Shown here piece by piece: positions 1-7,607 of a stretch of 64,000 nucleotides of DNA. Origin of the DNA: Temperatibacter marinus (lineage in GTDB: Bacteria; Pseudomonadota; Alphaproteobacteria; Sphingomonadales; Kordiimonadaceae); NCBI RefSeq assembly GCF_031598375.1, contig NZ_CP123872.1:2104501-2168500 (forward strand), in the 5' to 3' direction. Within the stretch, counting starts at the first letter, position 1. Each line of letters opens with the position of its first letter. Position numbers and translations under genes: made by a program. Below the pieces are notes generated by a model. The model saw only the letters and a list, made by a program, of their open reading frames with translations, was not told the origin of the DNA and ran no database searches.

Positions 1-436
1 TGAAGGAGATGCTTCCATCGCTTCTTTTAATATGACTGAAGAAGATATTCAGAACTTTATGCAAAAAGAGTGGGTTGTGACTTCTTCGGATGGGGGCAGA
101 GGCCACCCTAGGAAGTTTGCAAGTTTTCCAAGGAAATATGAGAGATATGTCCTAGGAAAGACGATAACTCTTGGTCAATTTATACGAAATTCTAGCTATA
201 AAACTGCTAAAATTTTTGGTCTTAAAGGGCGCGGTGAGTTGGCTGTAGGAGCCTATGCAGATATTCTCGTGTTTAACCCTGAGACATATCGCCCTCAAGC
301 CACATTCTCAAATAATACTCGTTTATCAGTAGGGGTTGACTATCTGTTGATCAACGGCCTTTTGGCCATCGAAGATGGAAAAGTCATGCCAGTGAATGCA
401 GGGAAACCCCTTAGGGAATTTTATCGGCTGAATTAA
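1..436 (+). CDS. N-acyl-D-amino-acid deacylase (D-aminoacylase), C-terminal part
   Basis: This is the 3' end of a gene that starts before the window; the frame is open from base 2, giving 144 visible residues. The family belongs to the amidohydrolase superfamily and hydrolyses N-acyl-D-amino acids to D-amino acids plus a carboxylate. The visible part has the SSDGG motif, where the family places a catalytic or metal-site Asp, followed by HPRKFASFPR. It ends with the usual small beta domain (GAYADILVFNPETY). The ATG at position 32 lies inside the protein and should not be taken as the start. A TonB receptor follows 107 bases downstream on the same strand, which fits use of imported peptides or acyl-amino acids. 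The exact substrate cannot be told from the fragment. Confidence 0.8.
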   Translation, partial: EGDASIASFNMTEEDIQNFMQKEWVVTSSDGGRGHPRKFASFPRKYERYVLGKTITLGQFIRNSSYKTAKIFGLKGRGELAVGAYADILVFNPETYRPQATFSNNTRLSVGVDYLLINGLLAIEDGKVMPVNAGKPLREFYRLN

Positions 437-543
437 AATATTTTTTTGAGGGATCCTCCTTCGTCTGCGTACTCGTTAATAGAGCATTCTTTTTGTCTAA
501 AAAAGAGGCTCAGCAACGGAGAACATAGATAGGGAGTACCATC

Positions 544-3534
544 ATGGATTGCCATGTTTCAGGGGAAGATCAGAAAAAATTATACCGTAAGGCGCTACTG
601 GCAGGGATTTCTGTCGCAGCTTTACTTAGTGTTTCAGCTCATGCTCAAGATGATGAGAGTAATGAAGAGCTAGAAGAAATTGTAGTTGTGGGGTCACAAA
701 TCAAAGGTGCAAGAGTTTCAGGAACCTTGCCTGTGTCAGTAATGTCCAGTGATGACATTGACAACACAGGGGCTGCATCCGGAGATGAATTGTTTAGAGC
801 TATCCCGCAAGCCGGTTTTGTCGCATTTAACGACAATAATGTTGGGGCTGGTGTCAATGCGGCTCGAGGAGATGTTAACTCCATTAATTTAAGAGGCCTT
901 GGCACAGGCAATACGCTTGGGCTATTGAATGGCCGTCGTATGGTTCTTCATCCAGGCTTTCAGACCGAGAATTTAGTTCCTGTGGTAACTGTCAATTCAA
1001 ATACCATTCCAACTTTAGGCGTTGGACGTGTTGAAGTCTTACGAGACGGTGCAGGCGCGATCTACGGTGCTGATGCGGTCGGCGGTGTTGTGAATACAGT
1101 CTTGCGTCACGACTTTGAAGGCATAACTGCTCAAGTAAGGTACGGCGCTTCGGATGGCACAAGTCGTGATGAGCTAACGGCTAGTTTCCAGGCGGGCTTT
1201 AACTTTAATGAAGGCGCGACACATTTGGCTTTATTCGGTTCTTATCAGACCCGCAGCGGCGTTCCTGCATCAGAGCGCCCGTATTCAGCATCTTCCGACA
1301 GGCGCCCCTTGGTAGAGGGAACAGCGTTTGAGGGAGATAGTGAGTTTAGGAATACGTCTAGTTCTTCGCCATGGGGCCGCTTCAGACTTGAGACGCGCAT
1401 TGATAGTTTAGGGGATGATGATTTCCACATTCAACCGTCTAGCTTGTCAGGCTGTATTCATGATTTAGGGAATGGTTTGTGTATTGATAATGGTGGATCT
1501 GTTGATGAAAGCCTGCGGTTTGATTTTGATGCAGAGCGATATCTTAATCCAGACCTAGACCGTTTGAACTCCTTTGCAATGCTCACACATGAATTTGAGA
1601 ATGGTGTTGAATATTATGCTGAGCTTGGCTTTTATAAATCTAAAACCCAGCGTCCTCAAACATATGGTTTGACATTAAGTGCATCGCGGTATCGCTTGCC
1701 GGCGGATGCTTACTGGAATCCTTTTGGCCCCACTACACTTGCAGATGGGACACCAAACCCAAACCGTCTTCCTGGCTTAACTGATGTACCTGAAGAAGGG
1801 TTGGAGATGACAGTTTATGGATATCGCCCAACAGATTTAGGGCCGCGTCTAGGGACTGTTCGCGGTGAGAGTTATCGCTTGTTAAGTGGTTTGCGCGGCC
1901 AGTGGAAGGACTGGGATTGGGACACAGCAGTTGTGTATTCTGAGGCAAAATCTAGGGATTTAACAAAAAATAGAATTTCATCTACGTTACTTCAGCAGGA
2001 GATTTCGAAAACAACGTCTGATGCCTTTAATCCATTCTTGGGCCCGACAGGTGGGAATTCTCAGGCTAGTCTTGATGCGATTGCCATCGATGTAAGACGT
2101 AATAATTCGACATCACTATTCCTTGCTGATTTTAAAGTATCTAATCCTGCGATCTATTCACTCCCAGCTGGTGATGTGGGTGTGGCTTTAGGCGTTGAAG
2201 CACGGAGAGAATCATTTGAAGATGATCGCGACGAACGTCTTGATGGAACGATTACTTTCACTGATGCTGTAACGGGAGATTTCAAAACAGAAAGTGATGT
2301 TGTGGGGTCAAGCCCTACGCCTGATACATCAGGGAGTCGTTGGGTAAAATCGGCTTTCGTTGAATTTGCCGTGCCTCTGGTTAGTCCTGAAATGGATGTG
2401 CCCCTGATGCAAAGTTTAGATCTACAGATTGCGGGCCGATATGAAGACTTTGATTACTCAGGTACGACTGCGAAACCAAAAATCGCACTTTCTTGGGTTC
2501 CCACAGATGGTCTACTTTTCCGAGGATCATGGTCGAAAGGATTTAGAGCGCCGAACTTAGTACAGCTCTTTGATACAGGCATTCGACGCCAGAATACACG
2601 CGATGATTATGTCCAGTGTCAGGCTCAAATTGAAAAAGGAATTATCAGCGATTTTGGCGATTGTTCTGGCGATGGTATCGAAAGTGTTCGCTCTGGTGCG
2701 AGAAGCCTTGAGAATGAAAATTCCACTCAATTTGGAGCTGGGATAGTTATTCAGCCAGAAGTCTTTCCTGGTCTTACCATTACAGCTGATTATTGGAGTC
2801 TGAAGCAGAATAATTTGATTGGTATCCTTGGAGATCAAAACCAAATTGCTCTAGATCTTGTTTTGCGTCAATCGGGCGGCTCAAATCCGAATGTTATCAG
2901 AAGAGCCCCTGATGCAGATCAGCAAGACCTTTTCGCAGGTACTAGTCTTGCTGCTGTGGGTGAAATCATAGAAGTACGGGATGCTTATCTCAATCTTGAT
3001 AGTCGAAAAGTTGAAGGGTTGGACCTTGCTATTATTCAAGACATTGAAACTAACGACATGGGTAACTTTACCATTAAACTGAATGCGGCCCGCTTGCTGA
3101 CCTTTGAGCAGTCTGCAGGGGAAACAAGTCAAAGCCTCATCGATAATAGTCCTGTCAATATTACAGGATTTGGTGACTTAATGGAGCAAAATGGTCGGCC
3201 CAAATGGCGCATGTCTTTGAGCATGAACTGGAAGAAGGATAATTATGGTGCGGGCTTGTTTGCGCGCTACGTTGGGGCCTTTGATGATACCAGTGCACGC
3301 ATTTCCGTTAACGGTGAAGATGTATACTGGCGTGTCGAAGATTGGACAACAGTGAATGCTAATGTTCATTACACTTTCGAGAAGGGAGCGTTGGAAGATA
3401 CACAGTTGCGATTAGGGGTGAATAACCTATTCGATAAGCAGCCTCCTCTTGCTGATGAGAATTTCGGTTTCTTTGGGAGTATGCACAATCCGATTGGACG
3501 TTTCTTCTATATTGATTTGAAGAAAACATTCTAA
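544..3534 (+). CDS. TonB-dependent outer-membrane receptor
   Basis: The 996-residue protein is an outer-membrane beta-barrel for energy-dependent uptake of a large substrate. Residues 1-34 look like a signal peptide ending SAHA. A TonB-box-like EEIVVVG lies at about 44-50, followed by a plug domain with the RGLGTGNTLGLLNGRR and VGRVEVLRDGAGAIYGADAVGGVVN segments. The rest alternates beta strands, and the chain ends in an aromatic residue (KKTF), as outer-membrane barrels do. The ATG has a GGGAG ribosome-binding site seven bases upstream. A hairpin terminator follows the stop. The substrate is unknown; a neighbouring D-aminoacylase-like gene suggests peptides or amino-acid derivatives, but this is only context. 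Confidence 0.9.
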   Translation: MDCHVSGEDQKKLYRKALLAGISVAALLSVSAHAQDDESNEELEEIVVVGSQIKGARVSGTLPVSVMSSDDIDNTGAASGDELFRAIPQAGFVAFNDNNVGAGVNAARGDVNSINLRGLGTGNTLGLLNGRRMVLHPGFQTENLVPVVTVNSNTIPTLGVGRVEVLRDGAGAIYGADAVGGVVNTVLRHDFEGITAQVRYGASDGTSRDELTASFQAGFNFNEGATHLALFGSYQTRSGVPASERPYSASSDRRPLVEGTAFEGDSEFRNTSSSSPWGRFRLETRIDSLGDDDFHIQPSSLSGCIHDLGNGLCIDNGGSVDESLRFDFDAERYLNPDLDRLNSFAMLTHEFENGVEYYAELGFYKSKTQRPQTYGLTLSASRYRLPADAYWNPFGPTTLADGTPNPNRLPGLTDVPEEGLEMTVYGYRPTDLGPRLGTVRGESYRLLSGLRGQWKDWDWDTAVVYSEAKSRDLTKNRISSTLLQQEISKTTSDAFNPFLGPTGGNSQASLDAIAIDVRRNNSTSLFLADFKVSNPAIYSLPAGDVGVALGVEARRESFEDDRDERLDGTITFTDAVTGDFKTESDVVGSSPTPDTSGSRWVKSAFVEFAVPLVSPEMDVPLMQSLDLQIAGRYEDFDYSGTTAKPKIALSWVPTDGLLFRGSWSKGFRAPNLVQLFDTGIRRQNTRDDYVQCQAQIEKGIISDFGDCSGDGIESVRSGARSLENENSTQFGAGIVIQPEVFPGLTITADYWSLKQNNLIGILGDQNQIALDLVLRQSGGSNPNVIRRAPDADQQDLFAGTSLAAVGEIIEVRDAYLNLDSRKVEGLDLAIIQDIETNDMGNFTIKLNAARLLTFEQSAGETSQSLIDNSPVNITGFGDLMEQNGRPKWRMSLSMNWKKDNYGAGLFARYVGAFDDTSARISVNGEDVYWRVEDWTTVNANVHYTFEKGALEDTQLRLGVNNLFDKQPPLADENFGFFGSMHNPIGRFFYIDLKKTF

Positions 3535-3560
3535 GACTTGTCAAAACTGAACAGAAACAG

Positions 3561-3592
3561 AGCCGCGGAAATTTTTCTGCGGCTTTGTTATA
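3561..3592 (+). terminator. Rho-independent terminator after the TonB receptor
   Basis: An interrupted stem pairs AGCCGC plus GAAA with TTTC plus GCGGCT and is followed by TTTGTTAT. It lies 26 bases after the receptor stop and between convergent genes. Confidence 0.7.
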
Positions 3593-3611
3593 TAGGCCTA
3601 AAAGAGCATCT

Positions 3612-4994
3612 TTAGAGTGCGACTTTCAAGCATGCCTTTGTTCCCTTGTTTGGGCTGCTTTCTATGATGAATTTCATATCAAGAAGCTTAGCGTAAGCTG
3701 CAACGATTGGTAGTCCCAGGCCTGTTCCTTCGACTGTACGCGTATAGACATTTTCGACCTGAGTGAAGGCCTTCATGGCAGAAGAAATTTGTTCATCTGT
3801 CATGCCAATGCCCTCGTCAGCAACAGTCAAGGTCACTTGCTTCTTTGTCCGTGTAACCTGTATAGAAACAGGGCTATTCGTCGGGCTAAATTTTAGTGCA
3901 TTTGTAAGTAGATTTATAAGAATTTGACTCAGTAACCTTTTGTCAGTTTCAATGATAATCTTTTCATCCTCTTGGATAATGTCGACCTGTCTCTGTAATG
4001 TATCTGCACTTCCTGTTACAAGGTTTTTGCAGTGGCAAAGAAGGGCATTCAGATTGACAGAGTTTGTCTCTAATTTCATTTGACCAGCTTCGACTTTAGA
4101 AAGGTCAAGGATGTCATTGATCACATCTAGTAAATGCTTGCCGCTTGAATGGATTATGCCGAGATATTCTTGTTGTTTCTCGCTAGAAACCTTATTTCCA
4201 GTCTGATCTAGCATAAATTCAGAGTAGCCTAAAATGGCATTTAAAGGGGTTCTTAATTCATGACTCATGTGAGCAATGAAGCGGGATTTAGCGGAATTCG
4301 CTTCCAGTAAAAGAGTATTCGAATATTCAAGTTTTGATTGATATGATTTTGTTTGTTCTAATTGCTCGTTAATTGCTTGTTGGGCAGCAAATTGGCCCCG
4401 TCTTTGATATTCCATGGTAATGGCGAGCATCGAAGCAACAATGATGGTTGAGACGATTTCCACAGCGACCATACTGCCTTGCAGCTCAAGAAAGTAATAT
4501 AAGCAAATCACTAGAGTGGTGGAACTGATGGTAAAGAGGGATAGTAAAATTGGGATTCTAATTGAGATCATTGCGGCAATTGTTAAGTGACCAATAGCAA
4601 AAGCAAGGACCCCGCTTCCATATTTAATATCTAAGAAAGTAATATAACTGTTTAAAATTAGATTTGCGCCAACAAAGCTCATTGCTATGTAAAATTTTAA
4701 CTGGTCATTCTTTAAAAAAGATAAACTTAGTGCTGTAGCAAAGCAAACAAGACAGTGGAGTGTAAAGGTGGATGTATAGCTACTCTTTTCAAAGAGATCC
4801 ATAAAAGTCGACTTAGGGTTTTCAATAACCCCCAACAAAGTCATGCCCAAAAGAAAAATGCCGATCACGTAAGCAAATATTTCAGAACGGATAATATTAA
4901 TGCGCTTGGAATGATCAGAATAGTGCGGCCCAAGAACAGTAAGTGAGTTCTGGTCGTATAGGGTTTTATACCTATTAATCAATTCCTTAAACAT
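3612..4994 (-). CDS. Membrane sensor histidine kinase
   Basis: The 460-residue protein has about six hydrophobic segments between residues 35 and 195 with almost no extracytoplasmic sensor domain, so it probably senses something in or at the membrane. A short coiled linker is followed by the HisKA box AHMSHELRTPLNAILGYSEF with the phospho-accepting His at 245. The ATPase domain shows LINLLTNALKFSP (N box), DEGIGM (G1) and GTGLGLPI (G2). There is no receiver domain and no adjacent response regulator, so it is an orphan kinase. The start has AGGAG eight bases upstream. Its signal and partner are unknown. Confidence 0.85.
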   Translation of the reverse strand: MFKELINRYKTLYDQNSLTVLGPHYSDHSKRINIIRSEIFAYVIGIFLLGMTLLGVIENPKSTFMDLFEKSSYTSTFTLHCLVCFATALSLSFLKNDQLKFYIAMSFVGANLILNSYITFLDIKYGSGVLAFAIGHLTIAAMISIRIPILLSLFTISSTTLVICLYYFLELQGSMVAVEIVSTIIVASMLAITMEYQRRGQFAAQQAINEQLEQTKSYQSKLEYSNTLLLEANSAKSRFIAHMSHELRTPLNAILGYSEFMLDQTGNKVSSEKQQEYLGIIHSSGKHLLDVINDILDLSKVEAGQMKLETNSVNLNALLCHCKNLVTGSADTLQRQVDIIQEDEKIIIETDKRLLSQILINLLTNALKFSPTNSPVSIQVTRTKKQVTLTVADEGIGMTDEQISSAMKAFTQVENVYTRTVEGTGLGLPIVAAYAKLLDMKFIIESSPNKGTKACLKVAL

Positions 4995-5143
4995 TCATCT
5001 CTCTCCTGAGGAAGGCAAAAGTCACAAACTTAGTTTAAAATATTTTACACTGAAAGGATATAGTTTTCATGGCGAGAGAAGATGCAAATCATCGACAATT
5101 GCAGAACAAAAATCTGAAGATGATCTTCTTCCAATGTCTCTAA

Positions 5144-5173
5144 TCAAAAAAAAGGCCTGATGAACAGGCCTTA
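5144..5173 (-). terminator. Rho-independent terminator for the DUF2834-like gene
   Basis: Read on the minus strand, AAGGCCTG and CAGGCCTT form a perfect 8-bp stem around a five-base loop, followed by a run of eight T. It lies 24 bases past the stop of the 100-residue gene. Confidence 0.85.
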
Positions 5174-5196
5174 AGGTAGGGAGTGGTATTGGGAAG

Positions 5197-5499
5197 TTAC
5201 GAAGAGAGTTGCTGATCTTTATCTTTCGTTCCAAGAAGATAGAGAAGTGGCCCGATCACCCCTAAAAAGAGAGTAACCATGACAAAAGGCCAAGGGTTGC
5301 GACCATTTTCTCTTGCATTTGGGATCATCCAAATCAAAATCAGCAACAATGAGAGAACCAAATCAAAGAAGACTTGCCAACCTGCGGGGCTATGACGCTG
5401 ATAGTCAAAGACCCCAATATAACCAACTTCCATGACAGCATAAACGGTTAAAAGGCTAAAGGGGACTAATAAGATAAGGGCTAAACTTCGGAGTGACAT
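5197..5499 (-). CDS. Small membrane protein, DUF2834-like
   Basis: The 100-residue protein has three hydrophobic segments, and its central IWMIPNARENGRNPWPFVMVTLFLG resembles the DUF2834 family of small integral membrane proteins. No function is known for that family. A GTG 15 bases further upstream is in frame, but AAAGGA sits six bases before the ATG at 5499, so the ATG is preferred. It is a single gene with its own strong terminator. The family assignment rests on pattern recognition only. Confidence 0.65.
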   Translation of the reverse strand: MSLRSLALILLVPFSLLTVYAVMEVGYIGVFDYQRHSPAGWQVFFDLVLSLLLILIWMIPNARENGRNPWPFVMVTLFLGVIGPLLYLLGTKDKDQQLSS

Positions 5500-5629
5500 T
5501 TTACATCCTTTCACATTGGTGGGTTATCATGGCCCTATTATCGCGCTATGTAGGTATGGGATCAATAACCTCAGAGGTAATTGAATGGAATATTCTTTTG
5601 ATTAGAATAAGCTGACTAGGAGAAATGAT

Positions 5630-6442
5630 ATGGCCTTAAAAGCAACAACTTCTTTTACAACGTCACTGAAAGAGTGGCGTGAGTATAGAAAATTTTCACA
5701 GTTGGATTTAGCCTTAGAAGCTGATGTTTCTCAAAAGCATGTCAGTTATCTAGAAACTGGACGCAGTAATCCAACACCTGAGATGATTGTTCGACTTGCA
5801 GAGGCGCTTGATATCCCTCTTCGTGAAAGGAATTTACTGTTACTTTCTGCAGGGTATCGGGCAGGGTACCAAGAAACAGACCTTACAGACCCTTCAATGA
5901 CGTTTGTGAATGAAGCCCTTACAAGGATGTTGAAACATCATGATCCGTTTCCTGCGCTTGTCGTTGATCGGTATTGGACAATTAAGAAAACCAACAGTGC
6001 TGCGGATGCGCTCATCGCTTTATTGCCTGACGTTCAAGCGTTGGCGCCCTCAGCAGATTCGATGAATCTTGCTTTCATGACAGTTCACCCTCAAGGGCTG
6101 AGGCAATATATTACCAATTGGGAACAAGCCTTCCCCTTATTTATACAGCGCCTCAAGCGCGAAGCTGCCGCTACAGGAGATCCAAAGCTGATGACAGCAA
6201 TCGCCGAGTTGTTGACCTTGTCTGGATCAGCAGAGACGCTATCCTTTATCAATGAAGATCTTATGCCAGTCATTCCTTTAGAGATGGATATTAACGGCTT
6301 AAAATTAAGTTTATTCACTGTCATCGCAACATTTGGCACGGCACAAGATATCACAACCGATGAACTGAGGATTGAGAGTTTTTATCCGGCCAATGCAGAA
6401 ACAGAAGCTTTCTTCACTAATTTGTCATTAAAGGGCATTTGA
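5630..6442 (+). CDS. XRE-family regulator with MmyB-like ligand domain
   Basis: The 270-residue protein has an N-terminal Cro/C1 helix-turn-helix at about residues 12-68 (RKFSQLDLALEADVSQKHVSYLETG). It is followed by a roughly 180-residue domain of the MmyB/PAS-like type (HDPFPALVVDRYWTIKKTNSAA). In this family the second domain binds small hydrophobic molecules, and the regulators often control a neighbouring oxidoreductase or hydrolase gene. Here a haloalkane dehalogenase starts 46 bases downstream on the same strand, so joint transcription or direct control is likely. The ribosome-binding site is AGGAG, eight bases before the ATG. Confidence 0.85.
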   Translation: MALKATTSFTTSLKEWREYRKFSQLDLALEADVSQKHVSYLETGRSNPTPEMIVRLAEALDIPLRERNLLLLSAGYRAGYQETDLTDPSMTFVNEALTRMLKHHDPFPALVVDRYWTIKKTNSAADALIALLPDVQALAPSADSMNLAFMTVHPQGLRQYITNWEQAFPLFIQRLKREAAATGDPKLMTAIAELLTLSGSAETLSFINEDLMPVIPLEMDINGLKLSLFTVIATFGTAQDITTDELRIESFYPANAETEAFFTNLSLKGI

Positions 6443-6488
6443 CCCTCAGATCGATCTTTGCCACTTTAGGCATTAAGGGAGATGACAG

Positions 6489-7397
6489 ATGGAATTAATA
6501 CAAAGCAGTGAAGAGCAATTTACAACTATTCCAGATTATCCTTTTAGTCCCAATTTTGTGGCTATAAAAGACCGGGACAGTGGCAGTGATATGCGGATGC
6601 ATTATGTAGATGAAGGCCGAGCTGATCATCCTTTGGTTCTCCTATTGCACGGTGAACCTAGTTGGTCTTTTCTCTACCGAAAAATGATCCCATTATTAGT
6701 ACAGGCAGGGTACCGCGTCATTGCACCTGATCTGATCGGGTTTGGCAAGTCTGATAAAATACTAGAGAGAGACTATTATACATATGCGCGGCATATTGAG
6801 TGGATGACAGACTTTGTTGATAGACTTGGCTTAACCAGCATCAATCTTTTTTGCCAAGATTGGGGCGGATTGATTGGTCTGCGATTGGTCGCTGCAACGC
6901 CTCATCTATTCGCCTCTGTGGTGACAAGTAATACTTTCTTGCCCACTGGGGCAGATGAGCCGTCAGAGGCCTTTTTGAAGTGGCAGTCATTTTCTCAGTC
7001 TGTGCCTGAATTCCCAACAGGAAAAATCATTCAGGGGGCCACTGTTTCGACTTTGACCGAGGCAGAGGTTTATGCTTATGATGCACCCTATGCAGAGGAA
7101 GCGCATAAGGCAGGTGCCCGTCAATTTCCTACATTAGTCCCGACAAGTTTGGATAACCCTGAATCTGAAAATAATCAAAAAGCATGGGAAGTGTTGCAAA
7201 CTTTCACCAACCCCTGGCTATGTTTGTTCGGCGATAGTGATCCTGTCACAAAAGGCGCGGATCAGTTTATTATGAAAATGGTTCCTGGTTGTCAGGGACA
7301 GCCTCATAAGATCATGGAAAAAGGGGGGCATTTTATTCAGGAAGATTGTGGACCCGCTCTCGTAGAAATGATGGTGTCTTGGTATCGTTGTTTTTAA
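6489..7397 (+). CDS. Haloalkane dehalogenase, subfamily I
   Basis: This is an alpha/beta-hydrolase of 302 residues. The family replaces a carbon-bound halogen with water. The oxyanion motif HGEPSWSFLYRK begins at 54. The nucleophile elbow is CQDWGG with Asp124 followed by the halide-binding Trp125, the same numbering as in Xanthobacter DhlA. The acid residue is in GDSDPV (Asp251) and the catalytic His is in GGHF (His281). Trp165 in the cap could be the second halide-stabilising residue. It shares a strand with the XRE/MmyB-type regulator just upstream. Marine bacteria often carry such enzymes; the natural substrate is unknown. Confidence 0.87.
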   Translation: MELIQSSEEQFTTIPDYPFSPNFVAIKDRDSGSDMRMHYVDEGRADHPLVLLLHGEPSWSFLYRKMIPLLVQAGYRVIAPDLIGFGKSDKILERDYYTYARHIEWMTDFVDRLGLTSINLFCQDWGGLIGLRLVAATPHLFASVVTSNTFLPTGADEPSEAFLKWQSFSQSVPEFPTGKIIQGATVSTLTEAEVYAYDAPYAEEAHKAGARQFPTLVPTSLDNPESENNQKAWEVLQTFTNPWLCLFGDSDPVTKGADQFIMKMVPGCQGQPHKIMEKGGHFIQEDCGPALVEMMVSWYRCF

Positions 7398-7424
7398 GGC
7401 ATTTATCATAAATGGATAAAGAGC

Positions 7425-7453
7425 TTGACATTTATTGTTGCACCGCACATAAG
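7425..7453 (+). promoter_or_regulatory. Candidate sigma70 promoter of the DEAD-box helicase gene
   Basis: TTGACA at 7425-7430 is followed after 17 bases by CATAAG at 7448-7453. Transcription would start near 7460, giving an untranslated leader of about 148 bases. Confidence 0.45.
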
Positions 7454-7496
7454 GTGCGGCATTAATCAGTGCGCTAGGAATAGAGCGCATGTAGTA

Positions 7497-7607
7497 CCTT
7501 TATGCGATTGTATGAGTTTCTGTTCGCGAAGAAGGTAGACAGAAACATACCGCTGGCTGACAAAAGATATAGAGTACAGCGCAGGAATTCGCATAAAGGA
7601 GATCAGC
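7497..7607 (+). promoter_or_regulatory. Structured leader that can hide the helicase ribosome-binding site
   Basis: CCTTTATGCGA (7497-7507) is perfectly complementary over 11 bases to TCGCATAAAGG (7589-7599). The second arm contains most of the Shine-Dalgarno AAGGAG (7596-7601) of the following gene. Between the arms a second perfect 8-bp stem forms from GTTTCTGT (7516-7523) and ACAGAAAC (7539-7546). This is what a leader that controls translation by masking the ribosome-binding site would look like. Long structured leaders are known for cold-induced DEAD-box helicases. Function here is inferred. Confidence 0.5.

Noticed and set aside
32-436. A complete 134-residue gene at the left edge
   Set aside because: The frame is open to the window edge and the sequence is the C-terminal part of a larger deacylase.
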